From JAFAXD01 sp051985675 (lineage in GTDB: Bacteria; Pseudomonadota; Alphaproteobacteria; Rhizobiales; Xanthobacteraceae), in contig JBPYFJ010000112.1 of assembly GCA_051985675.1 (NCBI GenBank), positions 1 through 64,000 on the forward strand: a DNA stretch of 64,000 nt, given 5' to 3'. Made by a program: the position numbers and the translations under genes. The notes beneath the pieces are model-generated. The model was not told the origin of the DNA. It saw only the letters and a program-made list of their open reading frames with translations, and did not search any database. This document shows, piece after piece, positions 1 to 8,288 of the stretch (the first letter of the stretch is position 1; every line of letters starts with the position of its first letter).

Positions 1-107
1 ACAGCCTGCGTGACGTCGAGGCCATCCTGGACGCCCACTATCTCGGCCGCGACGTGCAGCTCGCCGAGATCGCCGTCATGAAGCTCGAAACCAGAACAAA
101 ACTGTAA
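1..107 (+). CDS. C-terminus of a probable tyrosine recombinase (integrase), partial
   Basis: Only the last 34 residues are in the window, read from base 3 to a TAA ending at 107. The tail (SLRDVEAILDAHYLGR, then LAEIAVMKLETRTKL) resembles C-termini of rhizobial phage-type integrases. The catalytic residues lie outside the window, so the assignment is tentative. Context supports it: the stop is about 60 bases from the 3' end of a tRNA-Lys gene, the usual position of an integrase beside the attachment site of an integrative element. That would place any island to the left of this window. Confidence 0.45.
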   Translation, partial: SLRDVEAILDAHYLGRDVQLAEIAVMKLETRTKL

Positions 108-169
108 ACTGACCTGTAAACTGCGGCCTGCCCGCGGGCCGTCATCATCAGCTAACTGATTGATTTGAA

Positions 170-245
<76 letters not shown>

Positions 246-331
246 GCACTGTTGTCGCGGGGACCACCGAGGCGGGGTCGTTTACCAAAGCGGCGCCGGG
301 CTGTCCATCCTTCGGAATCACGACCCCTCGG

Positions 332-438
332 GCCTCGTCCTGAGGAGCGCGGTCGCCAGACCGCGCGTCTCGAAGGACGGCCAAGGAGAACAGCGTCGCG
401 GCAATCCTTCGCGACGCTCGCTCCTCGGGATGAGGTCG
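332..438. repeat. Interspersed inverted repeat of the 'CCTCATCCTGAGGAGC' type
   Basis: The left arm GCCTCGTCCTGAGGAGCG and right arm CGCTCCTCGGGATGAGG are near-perfect reverse complements. Inner motifs (GTCTCGAAGGACGG and AATCCTTCGCGACG) complete a large hairpin. From memory this belongs to a repeat family very common between genes of Bradyrhizobium and relatives. It lies in the non-coding gap between the tRNA and the LTXXQ gene. Confidence 0.7.
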
Positions 439-483
439 GAGCCTGTGGCGGCGGAAATCTCTGCACCCGCTGAACAACGCAAA

Positions 484-506
484 CCGCCGGGCGACTGGCC
501 CGGCGG
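484..506 (-). terminator. Probable rho-independent terminator of the LTXXQ gene
   Basis: A perfect nine-pair stem CCGCCGGGC/GCCCGGCGG has a five-base loop. On the minus strand it is followed by TTTGCGTTGTT and lies about 60 bases after the stop of the minus-strand gene at 567-1160. The T-tract is imperfect. Confidence 0.65.
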
Positions 507-566
507 CTCACGACGGCGCTGCGATCACGGGGGGTGGGGGGCGTGGAGGTGATCGCGGGCGCCGTA

Positions 567-1160
567 CTACTCGTCTGCGTCGCCGTCTCCGCCGCGCTGG
601 AAGCCGGGTCCACCGCGCTCACCCATGCCATGCGGACCCATCATTCCCATGCCGTGCGGACCCATCATCATCCCCATTCCATGCGGACCCATCGCGAAAT
701 GTCGATGCGGCGCCATGAAGCGGGAGAGTGTGACAAACCGACGCTTTTGCGCGTCATCGAGGCTCGCATAAAGCGGTTTTGCGGCCTTCGCCAGATCCTG
801 CAGCGCGGCACCGTATTGACTGATCCGCTCGGCGCGGCGTTGCAAGCGATCGATCATGCTCTGATCGTCCGCGCCCGGCGTCTGGCCGGCCGCCCCGGCG
901 ATCCTATCGCTGCGCAGCTTGGCAAGGCTACGGTAGGACTGCTCGAACGCCGGCCAATTCTTTTCTTGATCGGGCGTCAGCCGAAGTCCGGCCCTGAGTG
1001 CGGCGATGCGCGCGTCGGTAAACGCGCCAAGATCTTCCAGGCTGGGCCTTTGGAAACGGTACGATTGATCGCCGCCGCGGCCGTCAGTTCGTTGCTCGGC
1101 GAGCGCGGCGGAGCCGACCAGCACGGCGGTCGTCGAAAGTACCAACAGCTTCTTCCACAT
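567..1160 (-). CDS. LTXXQ-motif (Spy/CpxP-like) periplasmic protein with Met/His-rich tail
   Basis: The start chosen is the ATG at 1160, which follows GAGAGGGGAC and begins a clean signal peptide (WKKLLVLSTTAVLVGSAALA); an upstream in-frame ATG at 1217 lacks this. The 197-residue product has the LTxxQ signature as LTPDQEKNWPAFEQ near residue 60, then helical, Arg-rich sequence, as in Spy/CpxP relatives that act as periplasmic chaperones or stress sensors. The tail carries three copies of a GPHGMGM-type unit, so Met and His are concentrated there and metal binding is possible. It is monocistronic, with its own terminator. Confidence 0.8.
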   Translation of the reverse strand: MWKKLLVLSTTAVLVGSAALAEQRTDGRGGDQSYRFQRPSLEDLGAFTDARIAALRAGLRLTPDQEKNWPAFEQSYRSLAKLRSDRIAGAAGQTPGADDQSMIDRLQRRAERISQYGAALQDLAKAAKPLYASLDDAQKRRFVTLSRFMAPHRHFAMGPHGMGMMMGPHGMGMMGPHGMGERGGPGFQRGGDGDADE

Positions 1161-1432
1161 GGAGCGGTCCCCTCTCATCTCGACATGAAAGTTGTAGATC
1201 GCACTACAAATCCGCAACGGCGCACCGGCAACTTAAATTTGCGTAACCATTAAGCTCCCGTAAGATTGCGTTGCAGCATGCAATTCTTCGGCACGCCGAA
1301 ATGCCGAACTGCTTGTAGTGCATAGCGGACGGTGTGCGCCCTTGCCGCCGGTCGGTGGGTTTGGATAATTGAGCGCATGCGACAACACCGCGCAGTGGTC
1401 GGCAGCGATCGCAACAGCTGGGAGGTTGCCTG

Positions 1433-2719
1433 ATGGACAAGGCCCGAAACGAGATGCTCACGCGGGTCGGGCGCGGCACGCCAATGGGGGAATTGCTGCG
1501 CCGCTACTGGCACCCGATCGCCGGCGCGAGCGAGCTCGCCGACAACCCGATCAAGCCGGTCCGGCTGATGGGCGAAGACCTCGTGCTCTACCAGGATTTG
1601 AGCGGCCACTACGGGCTGCTCGACCGGCATTGTCCGCACCGCCGCGCCGACCTGTCGTACGGGTTCGTCGAAAAGGCCGGCATCCGATGCAATTATCACG
1701 GCTGGCTGCTGGATGAGCACGGTGGCTGCGTCGAACAACCGTTCGAGGACACGTTCAATCCAGCCTCGCCGCTGCGCAAGAAGTGCACCAGCCCGGCCTA
1801 TCCGGTGCGCGAGCTTGCCGGGCTGCTGTGGACCTACATGGGTCCCGATCCGGCGCCGGAGCTGCCGGTCTGGGACCCGTTCACCTGGAGCAACGGGTTC
1901 AAGGAAATCGTGTGCTGCGAGGTGCCGTGCAATTGGTTCCAGTGCCAGGAAAATTCGATCGACCCGGTGCACTTCGAATGGATGCACGACAACTGGAGCC
2001 TGCGCCAGCGCGGCGAGACCGGCCCTTACGCGGCGCGCCATCTCAAGCTCGGCTTCGACGAGTTCGAGTACGGGTTTCAGTACCGGCGCATCCGCGAGGG
2101 CGCAACCGAGCAGGATCCGCTCTGGACCGTCGGGCGCGTCACACTGTGGCCGAACGGATTCTATCTCGGCTCACATTTCGAATGGCGGATTCCGGTCGAC
2201 GACGAGAATACGCTCAATATTTGTTGGTTCTTCACCCGTGTGCCGACCGAGAGCGAACCTTACGTGCAGAACCGGATCCCGACATGGTACGGGCCGATCA
2301 AGAACGCCAACGGCCGCTGGATCTCAAGCCACATCATCAACCAGGACGTCATCGCCTGGGTCGGCCAGGGTACGATCGCGGATCGCAGCAAGGAGCTGCT
2401 CGGCTCGAGCGATCGCGGCGTCGCGATGATCCGCAATCGCTTTTTCCAGGACATGGAAGCGGTGGTGCAAGGACGCGATCCCAAGGGCCTCATCCGCGAT
2501 CCCGAAGTCGCCAGGCAGGTGAAGCTGCCGGTCGCGACGCCGAGGACGTTCACCGATTCGCTCCCGCGCGAGCAGTGGCAGAAGGACCCCTATTACGGCC
2601 GGCGGTCCAAGCGCTTCCCATGGCAGGCCGGGCAGCCGAGCGAAGTGTGGAACGAGTTCGCCAACGCGATGGGCATCGATCCCAACCAGCGCGATCCCGG
2701 CGAACTGCGGATCAGTTGA
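1433..2719 (+). CDS. Rieske-type aromatic-ring-hydroxylating oxygenase, alpha subunit
   Basis: This 428-residue protein has the N-terminal Rieske [2Fe-2S] ligands as CPHR (C67, H69) and CNYHGW (C86, H89). The C-terminal mononuclear iron site shows as ENSIDPVHFEWMH (D177, H180, H185), with a later acidic segment FFQDMEAVVQGRDPKG. It resembles phthalate/vanillate-type oxygenases that need a separate reductase. No reductase or beta subunit is encoded nearby, so electrons must come from elsewhere; the aromatic substrate cannot be read from sequence. The start is supported by GGGAGG about seven bases upstream. The next gene, a glutathione S-transferase, lies on the same strand after a truncated repeat. 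Confidence 0.9.
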   Translation: MDKARNEMLTRVGRGTPMGELLRRYWHPIAGASELADNPIKPVRLMGEDLVLYQDLSGHYGLLDRHCPHRRADLSYGFVEKAGIRCNYHGWLLDEHGGCVEQPFEDTFNPASPLRKKCTSPAYPVRELAGLLWTYMGPDPAPELPVWDPFTWSNGFKEIVCCEVPCNWFQCQENSIDPVHFEWMHDNWSLRQRGETGPYAARHLKLGFDEFEYGFQYRRIREGATEQDPLWTVGRVTLWPNGFYLGSHFEWRIPVDDENTLNICWFFTRVPTESEPYVQNRIPTWYGPIKNANGRWISSHIINQDVIAWVGQGTIADRSKELLGSSDRGVAMIRNRFFQDMEAVVQGRDPKGLIRDPEVARQVKLPVATPRTFTDSLPREQWQKDPYYGRRSKRFPWQAGQPSEVWNEFANAMGIDPNQRDPGELRIS

Positions 2720-2731
2720 AGCGCCGCCGCG

Positions 2732-2783
2732 CTAGTGCCCCGAAGCCGAAGTTCGCATACCTCTGCCGCGACTCCGTTTGCGA
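2732..2783 (+). repeat. Truncated left half of a type-A palindromic repeat
   Basis: CTAGTGCCCCGAAGCCGAAG followed by TTCGCATAC matches the left arm of the full copy at 26062-26138, and the next bases resemble the central loop. The right arm is missing. The sequence runs directly into GAGGAGC, the probable ribosome-binding site of the glutathione S-transferase. Confidence 0.7.
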
Positions 2784-2796
2784 GAGGAGCCTCACG

Positions 2797-3450
2797 ATAA
2801 CCATCACCATTACCGCCTTTGAACGGTCACCCGACGGCGGCAGGGGACTGGCGCGTGATACGCGCGTTCGCTGGGCGCTTGAAGAAGTGGGCCAACCCTA
2901 CGAGGTTCGCCTTATTTCGTTTCGCGCGATGAAGGAACCCGCGCATCTGGCTCTTCATCCCTTCGGCCAGATTCCGACTTATGAGGAAGGCGATCTTGCC
3001 CTGTTCGAGACGGGGGCAATCGTCTTCCATATCGCCGAGCACCATGCGGGCCTTCTGCCGGATGGCGCCAATGCCCGGGCGCGCGCGATCACTTGGATGT
3101 TTGCCGCGGTCAACACGGTGGAGCCGCCGATCCTTGAACTTGGAACCGCCAGGCTCCTGGAAGGTGACAAGCCCTGGCATGACGAGCGCTTGCCTCTGGT
3201 CGAGGATCGCGTTCGCAACCGGCTGAAACAACTTTCCGCCCGCCTGGGCGATGCAAACTGGCTCGATGGTGCGTTCAGTGCGGGCGATCTGATGATGGTG
3301 TCGGTGCTGCTCAGGCTGAAATCATCGGGCATTCTGGACGAATACCCAAACCTAGCAGCCTATCTCGCCCGCGCTGAAACGCGACCTGCCTACAAACGGG
3401 CTTTCGCCGCTCAATTGGCTGTTAACACCGGCAAGCCGCCGACCGGCTGA
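2797..3450 (+). CDS. Glutathione S-transferase family protein, apparent ATA start
   Basis: The frame encodes about 217 residues with an N-terminal thioredoxin-like domain (TAFERSPDGG, RVRWALEEVGQPYEVR, HPFGQIPTYEEGDLALFETG) and an all-helical C-terminal domain ending in LAAYLARAETRPAYKRAF. Relatives typically begin MT[IL]T[IL]TAFERSPD. Here the corresponding codon at 2797 is ATA, seven bases after a strong GAGGAG at 2784-2789, and no ATG, GTG or TTG is suitably placed. Either ATA is used as a rare start or a point change weakened or killed the gene. The rest of the frame is intact and looks constrained. Confidence 0.8.
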   Translation: MTITITAFERSPDGGRGLARDTRVRWALEEVGQPYEVRLISFRAMKEPAHLALHPFGQIPTYEEGDLALFETGAIVFHIAEHHAGLLPDGANARARAITWMFAAVNTVEPPILELGTARLLEGDKPWHDERLPLVEDRVRNRLKQLSARLGDANWLDGAFSAGDLMMVSVLLRLKSSGILDEYPNLAAYLARAETRPAYKRAFAAQLAVNTGKPPTG

Positions 3451-3888
3451 TGGGGTCCGTCCTGGGCTCGAAGTCGTCATCCGAGTTTTTTCGTTCAGTT
3501 TATGGGTCATGACCCTAGGGCTCCGGACATGCATTGTTTTACGTCGGTCGTTTGAACGCGCGATGTTTGCAATTAAGGTCAACAAATAGTTAAACACCAA
3601 ACCTAGTTGTTGTTGATGCCGGCGCGCGTATTGTTTGATCGAATTCGCGACGCCGGCGTTTACCAGCCATTAACCCTGTTTACACTTTTGTCCCGATTGC
3701 GGCGCGCATCACACATTTTCAACCGTCCGTGAATCCCACTGGGAAACCAATTTCAAACTTCTAGATTGGTAGGGTGCGGCCGGGCGGTTGGATGTTGTTG
3801 TCGCGCGTCGTCCGGCTAGCCCACGATTTCATTGGCGCAACGTGAACCACCATCTTGCGACCGCCGTCTAAGTGGGACGGAGAGTACC
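3451..3888. other. Intergenic region, 438 bases
   Basis: No coding frame or named repeat was recognised. The middle part (about 3540-3700) is AT-richer than the surroundings, with several TTAA tetramers and the start GTTTACACTTTTG, so it probably holds the promoter of the small gene at 3889. No clear hairpin terminator for the GST was found. Confidence 0.4.
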
Positions 3889-4110
3889 ATGAGCAATGCA
3901 TCGTTAAGAACTGCCGACCAGATGACTCACCTCAAGATCGTGGTGCTGTCGTTGATTGCGTCCGTTGGTGTAATGGTTGTCGGCATAACCGCGCGCGCCG
4001 TGCCGGATGAAGGCACGCCGGCGCGGGTACAGACGCAGACGACCATTCCGGTGGTCAAGGCCGGCAAGCCGGTCGCCTACAGCCACACGGGAACGACGAC
4101 GATCCGCTGA
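3889..4110 (+). CDS. Small membrane-anchored or exported protein of unknown function
   Basis: The 73-residue frame starts at an ATG preceded by GGACGGAGAG. Residues about 12-33 (THLKIVVLSLIASVGVMVVG) form one hydrophobic segment followed by TARA, so the product is either anchored or cleaved. The rest is short, polar and Thr/Val-rich. I do not recognise the family. It stands alone, convergent with the anti-sigma gene, whose stop is ten bases away. Confidence 0.6.
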   Translation: MSNASLRTADQMTHLKIVVLSLIASVGVMVVGITARAVPDEGTPARVQTQTTIPVVKAGKPVAYSHTGTTTIR

Positions 4111-4119
4111 CGTCGGGCC

Positions 4120-4878
4120 TTACGGCCGCGCCGCAGGCAGCGTCTCGATCAACTTGCCGCCCCACAGCACCGCCCCGGTTGGCTCCCCGGTCGGCGAGCC
4201 CCCCTCCGGTTCAAGCGAAATAGCGTAGGTCGCGTCACTGATCGTTTCCGGCTGGTAGGCCGCGAGCGCGGTGCCGGTTGTGAACTCCTGCGCTCCGACG
4301 AGCCCGAGCGAACGCGGCTTGGGAAACTGCTTGGAGACCAGCCATAATTCGTAGCTCTTGCCGCTCGGCTGTTGCGCCGCGACGCGGCGTACCGTCATCA
4401 CGCGCTGATCAATATCGACCGTAAGGATGAACGCGGGCGAAGCTGCATCCTGCTGCAGAACCGCGACCAACCGGCCGGCGGCAGGCCCTTCAGGCTGGAC
4501 CCGCGCCGGCATCAGATCGGGACGCAGCACCGAGGTGACCAGCAGCGCGACCAGCCCCGCCGCCAGTGCCGCCATGGCGGTTCCGAAATTGCGCCAGCGC
4601 TGGACCCGGCGACGCATCTCGGCGAGTTCGACGACCTGGGCTGCGCTAGGCTCCGCGCCGGACAGCCGTTGTCTGATACGCTCGAAAACCTGGGGCGGCG
4701 GCTCGACCGGCTCAATCCCGGCATGCAGTTCACCGAGCCGGCGCTCCCAGTCCCGCACCAGCGTGGCAAAGCCGGCATCGGAACGCACCAGCGCCTCCGC
4801 CCGCGCACCCTCGGCGGCGTCGAGCGTGCCGAGCACATATTCGGCGGCGAGCACGTCGCGATCGTCGTCGCTGGTCAT
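4120..4878 (-). CDS. Anti-sigma factor, RskA/anti-sigma-K family
   Basis: The 252-residue protein starts at an ATG that overlaps the stop of the ECF sigma gene (ATGA), which indicates translational coupling. Residues 1-75 form the sigma-binding domain typical of these proteins (VLAAEYVLGTLDAAE, FATLVRDWERRL). A single membrane helix spans about 98-118, followed by a periplasmic C-terminal domain with the RskA-like KSYELWLVS segment and a GxVLWGG-type end. It presumably holds the cognate sigma factor inactive at the membrane until an envelope signal releases it. It lacks the zinc-binding HxxxCxxC motif of ZAS-type anti-sigmas. Confidence 0.85.
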   Translation of the reverse strand: MTSDDDRDVLAAEYVLGTLDAAEGARAEALVRSDAGFATLVRDWERRLGELHAGIEPVEPPPQVFERIRQRLSGAEPSAAQVVELAEMRRRVQRWRNFGTAMAALAAGLVALLVTSVLRPDLMPARVQPEGPAAGRLVAVLQQDAASPAFILTVDIDQRVMTVRRVAAQQPSGKSYELWLVSKQFPKPRSLGLVGAQEFTTGTALAAYQPETISDATYAISLEPEGGSPTGEPTGAVLWGGKLIETLPAARP

Positions 4879-5420
4879 GAGCCAAGGCACTCCCGGACTG
4901 CGAGGATGCTGCGCCGCAGCCAGGTCTTGATGGTGTTGACCGGACGGCCCAAGCGCGACGCCAGCTGCTCGCGGGAAAGGCCGTCGTAATAAGCGAGCAG
5001 CATCAGTTGGCGCTGCTCGGGATCGAGCCGACCTAGGCAGTCCAGTAGGCGACGCAGCTCTTCGCTCCGCTCGCGCCCCGCCAACGGGTCCGCGAACTCG
5101 GCCGCGAACTCAAGTGCCTCCGGGGCTTCCTCGACCGAGATGTCACGCTTCTTGCGCGCCAAGTCGATCGCGCGATTGCGGGCAATTGCCACCATCCAGG
5201 TGATTGGGCTCGCCACGGCCGGGTCGAATTGTCCGGCGCTGTTCCAGATCTTGAGATAGGCCTCCTGCATCACCTCATCCGCGAGATCAGCCCTGCGCAA
5301 GATACGCAGCACCACGCCGTAGAGTTTCGCCCGGGTCGCTGCGTACAAGCGCTCGAATGCGGCCTGATCGCCGGCGGCGACCGCCCTCAGCAACCCCACC
5401 AGTTCCGCCGCCGTCAGCAT
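4875..5420 (-). CDS. ECF RNA polymerase sigma factor (SigK/RpoE-like)
   Basis: The 181-residue product shows region 2 (ADLADEVMQEAYLKIW at about 45-59, TWMVAIARNRAIDLARK at 74-90) and region 4 with the helix-turn-helix SREQLASRLGRPVNTIKTWL. There is no region 1 or 3, as in ECF factors. The start at 5420 removes an Arg-rich leader in a longer frame; the ribosome-binding site is weak, so the start is less certain. The following gene overlaps by four bases and encodes its likely anti-sigma factor. The regulon cannot be inferred from this window. Confidence 0.88.
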   Translation of the reverse strand: MLTAAELVGLLRAVAAGDQAAFERLYAATRAKLYGVVLRILRRADLADEVMQEAYLKIWNSAGQFDPAVASPITWMVAIARNRAIDLARKKRDISVEEAPEALEFAAEFADPLAGRERSEELRRLLDCLGRLDPEQRQLMLLAYYDGLSREQLASRLGRPVNTIKTWLRRSILAVRECLGS

Positions 5421-5631
5421 GGAGATCCGGCCCCGCCGATGCGCGCGCCACACCCGTGCCGATTATGGTCCGGCCAGAGCCCGCGCGTCGAGTGAGCCCA
5501 TCGGTATGGGCACGTGGGCCCTTTGCACGCGCCGGGATGCTGACCTGCCGCGCCGGCGTCGCGTCGCGCCCGGGCTTGGGTTAAGGTCGCAACCCCCACA
5601 TGACGCATCCCCAGATCAACGGGAGGAACCA

Positions 5632-5925
5632 ATGGCCAAGGCCTACTGGATCACGACTTATCGCAACATCTCAAATCCGGATGCTTTGGCCGAATATGCC
5701 AAGCTCGCGGCGCCCGCCATTCAGGCCGGCGGCGGGCGCTTCCTCGTGCGCGGCATGCCCTCCAAGGTGTACGAGGCCGGGCTCAGTCAGCGGACCGTCA
5801 TCATCGAGTTCGACAGCGTGGCGCGCGCCACAGCCGCCCACGACAGCGAGGGCTACAAGGCCGCCCTCAAGGCGCTTGGCAACGCCGCGGAGCGCGACAT
5901 CCGCATTGTCGAGGGCGTCGCGTAG
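5632..5925 (+). CDS. DUF1330 domain protein
   Basis: The 97-residue product matches DUF1330, small dimeric alpha/beta-barrel proteins: it opens with KAYWITTYRNISNPDALAEY and carries RTVIIEFDSVARATAAHDS, a pattern of this family. The biochemical role is unknown. The start is well supported by GGGAGG six bases upstream. It is transcribed away from the ECF sigma gene. Confidence 0.88.
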   Translation: MAKAYWITTYRNISNPDALAEYAKLAAPAIQAGGGRFLVRGMPSKVYEAGLSQRTVIIEFDSVARATAAHDSEGYKAALKALGNAAERDIRIVEGVA

Positions 5926-6113
5926 ACTATCGGCCGTCTCCACGTGCGATCGCTGAAAGGTGCGCGCCCGCGCTTGGGTTGTGGGCGGGCAATGGCGCGC
6001 GCCTGTGTCGAATTGTGAATTGATTCCAATAACTTAATTAATATGACCGGGGTCGAACGGCAGCCGCGGTGACACGTTAGCCCGTTGCAGGAGAAGAGCA
6101 GAAGGAGAGTATC

Positions 6114-6377
6114 ATGAAACGACTGCTTCTCGCCGCCGCGGCAGCTGTTACCTTGATCGCTGCAGCGGTCCCGGCCTCCGCACAGTTTTACGCGGGTATC
6201 GGCCCCGGCGGTGCGGGCGTTCAGCTCGGCCCCGTGGGTGTCGGCGTTGGACCGGCTTTCGACCCTTATTGGCGTGGCGACCGCTACGGCTATGCGGGGG
6301 ATTGCAGCGTGATCCGTGAACGGACCCTCACCCCGAGCGGACAGGTGATCTACACGACGCGGCGCGCTTGCTACTAA
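6114..6377 (+). CDS. Small Gly-rich exported protein
   Basis: The 87-residue frame has a textbook signal peptide (KRLLLAAAAAVTLIAAAVPASA, cleavage before QF). The mature part of about 64 residues is Gly/Pro/Val-rich, with two cysteines (GDCSVIRER and the last Cys) that could form a disulphide. The start follows AGAAGGAGAG. A strong terminator follows 19 bases after the stop, so it is monocistronic. Similar small proteins are frequent in Bradyrhizobium relatives, but no function is known to me. Confidence 0.75.
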   Translation: MKRLLLAAAAAVTLIAAAVPASAQFYAGIGPGGAGVQLGPVGVGVGPAFDPYWRGDRYGYAGDCSVIRERTLTPSGQVIYTTRRACY

Positions 6378-6395
6378 CGTGTTCCGCACAATGCC

Positions 6396-6434
6396 GCGGG
6401 CTGGCTCCCGGGTCGGAGTCAGCCCGCTTTTTTT
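6396..6434 (+). terminator. Rho-independent terminator
   Basis: An eight-pair stem GCGGGCTG/CAGCCCGC encloses a 16-base loop and is followed by seven T residues (6428-6434). It ends the small exported-protein gene at 6114-6377. Confidence 0.88.
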
Positions 6435-6451
6435 GACCGGATTCCGCGCGC

Positions 6452-7432
6452 TTACTCGGTTCCCGCAAGCCCGGCCTGTGCCACGACCTTGCCCCAGCGG
6501 ACCATCTCGCCGTCGATATAGGCCTGCAATCCCGATGGCGGCGCGGGTGACGCCGGGACCATGCCGAGCCGGATGATTTGCTGTTGAGTCTCGGATGCCG
6601 CGAGCACGCCGATCAGGTCGGCGTTGAGCCGGCGCACGACGTTGTCGGGCGTGCCCGCCGCCGCCACGATCATGCCCCAGCCGGCCGCGTCGAAACCCGG
6701 GATACCGGCTTCGGCGATCGGCGGGATGTCGGGCGCCGAGGGTAGCCGCGCCGCCGACGACACGCCGAGCGCCCGCACCTTGCCGTCGCGGATCAGCGGC
6801 AGCGCGGGCACCGTGTCGGAGAACATCAGCGGGATGTGTCCCGCGACGACATCGGTCAGCGCCGGCGCGCTGCCCTTGTAGGGAACATGTGCCATCTCCA
6901 GTCCGGTCATGCTCTTGAGCATCTCGGCGTAAAGATGGTGCGGCGAGCCGGGGCCGCCGGAGCCATATGACAGCTTGCCGGGATTGGCTTTGCCGTATGC
7001 GATGAGCTCACCCACCGAGCGCACCGGCAAGGAGGGATTAACAACCAGCACGAATGGAATTCTTGCGATCAGCGCGATCGGGGCGAAGTCATGCGCCGGA
7101 TCGTAGGGCAGTTTCTTGTAGAGGGTGGCACTGATGGCGAGCGAGCCGCTGCCGGCCATCACCAGGGTGTACCCGTCGGGCTCGGCCTTGGCGCCCGCCG
7201 CCGTTCCAATCACCGAGCCCGCTCCCGGCCGGTTCTCCACCACGACCGGTTTGCCCAGGCGATCCCCCACGCCCGGCGCCAGCGCACGGCACAATGCATC
7301 GATGGCGCCGCCGGGCGGCCAAGGGGCGATCAGGGTGATCTGCCGGGTTGGATACACTTGAGCTGCGGCGGGGAGCCCCAACAGCAGCGCGATCAAGGCG
7401 ATGGCACCAGCGGCACGCCGGGCGATGCGCAT
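6452..7432 (-). CDS. Tripartite tricarboxylate transporter (TctC/Bug) substrate-binding protein
   Basis: The 326-residue protein starts at the ATG at 7432, preceded by GGGAGGAACGTG, and has a signal peptide ending LPAAAQ. Family hallmarks are YPTRQITLIAPWPPGGAID, VVVENRPGAGSVIGT, HVPYKGSAPALTDVVAG and the C-terminal GLQAYIDGEMVRWGKVV. Bug proteins bind carboxylates or other small anions in the periplasm. No TctA or TctB membrane subunit lies nearby, as is common for the many orphan Bug receptors, so it must share a membrane partner or act in sensing. Confidence 0.92.
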   Translation of the reverse strand: MRIARRAAGAIALIALLLGLPAAAQVYPTRQITLIAPWPPGGAIDALCRALAPGVGDRLGKPVVVENRPGAGSVIGTAAGAKAEPDGYTLVMAGSGSLAISATLYKKLPYDPAHDFAPIALIARIPFVLVVNPSLPVRSVGELIAYGKANPGKLSYGSGGPGSPHHLYAEMLKSMTGLEMAHVPYKGSAPALTDVVAGHIPLMFSDTVPALPLIRDGKVRALGVSSAARLPSAPDIPPIAEAGIPGFDAAGWGMIVAAAGTPDNVVRRLNADLIGVLAASETQQQIIRLGMVPASPAPPSGLQAYIDGEMVRWGKVVAQAGLAGTE

Positions 7433-7577
7433 CACGTTCCTCCCGCGATGTTCCGGACGCGTCTTGCTGCGCGCTACCCGATCATTGATCAATCGCAGCG
7501 TATTACGTGGTGCCTGCGTGCGCTACCCTGCGGGCGCGGCGCACTCCGCGCCCACCTCATCCAAGGATCGCATTTGC

Positions 7578-7877
7578 ATGTGGCCCGTTCAGATCGACCC
7601 GTTGGTCGCGGCCGGCGTCGTGCTCGCCACCGCCATGACGGACGCCGTCTACGTGATGTTCACATCGGCGGTGGTGGCCCGCCGGCGCTTACCGGCGGCG
7701 ACCTGGAGCAGCATCTGGTACCTGCTCTCGTCCTTCGCCGTGATCAGCTACACCAACAACTGGCTATATGTGCTGTTCGCTGCCGCCGGGTCGTGGATCG
7801 GCGCCTACGCCACAATGACGTTCCTGCACCGGCCTCCGGTCAACCCGCCCCCGCCACTCGGCCCGACGACGAGTTGA
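7578..7877 (+). CDS. Small integral membrane protein of unknown function
   Basis: The 99-residue frame starts at MWPVQID and contains about three hydrophobic segments: VAAGVVLATAMTDAVYVMF, WSSIWYLLSSFAVISY and WLYVLFAAAGSWIGAYATMTFL. A Pro-rich tail follows. The ATG is preceded by AAGGATCG. It is convergent with fliJ (stop six bases away). The predicted topology and the Asp/Tyr within the helices are visible, but I cannot name a family with confidence. Confidence 0.65.
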   Translation: MWPVQIDPLVAAGVVLATAMTDAVYVMFTSAVVARRRLPAATWSSIWYLLSSFAVISYTNNWLYVLFAAAGSWIGAYATMTFLHRPPVNPPPPLGPTTS

Positions 7878-7883
7878 AATCGC

Positions 7884-8288
7884 TCAAGCCAGCGCGGCGC
7901 GCGAGTTCAAGATTCCCAATGTGTCGACGTCGGTTTGGCCGCGGGCGTCTTGTGCGGCGCGCTCGCGCTCGCCGAGGAGTTCCACCTTCCGGCGTTCGTC
8001 GCAAGCCTCCTGCAACGCGTTCTGCGCGTCCACCAGCTGGGCGCGCAGTTCGTCGGCGGAATGCTTGAGATTGTCGCGTCGCGCGATCGCCGCTTTAGCG
8101 TAGGTCGGATAGGCGTAATGGGCCGGATCATGGATGCCGCTGCGATCCTGCTCGACACGGATTTCGCGATCAAGGTCGTTGGCCATGCGCTCGAACTCGG
8201 CGATCATGGCCTCGATTTGCAGGACCTTGCGCCGTTTATCATCAACCTGAAACGTCTTCAGGCGTATGAGGGCCTCATGCGACTTCAT
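7884..8288 (-). CDS. fliJ: FliJ-like flagellar export chaperone
   Basis: The 134-residue product is almost wholly predicted alpha-helical coiled coil (LIRLKTFQVDDKRRKVLQ, then heptad-rich charged sequence), matching the size and N-terminal pattern of alphaproteobacterial FliJ. FliJ binds the export ATPase FliI and escorts substrate-free chaperones. The start at 8288 is favoured by GGGGAG upstream. fliI is not next to it here, but ctrA lies directly upstream on the opposite strand, an association I recall from Bradyrhizobiaceae. The match rests on pattern rather than unique residues. Confidence 0.72.
   Translation of the reverse strand: MKSHEALIRLKTFQVDDKRRKVLQIEAMIAEFERMANDLDREIRVEQDRSGIHDPAHYAYPTYAKAAIARRDNLKHSADELRAQLVDAQNALQEACDERRKVELLGERERAAQDARGQTDVDTLGILNSRAALA

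Noticed and set aside
1783..2796. Long plus-strand frame joined to the GST frame
   Set aside because: It lies in the wrong frame across the Rieske oxygenase and is Arg/Ala-rich. Only the part from about 2797 shows GST similarity.
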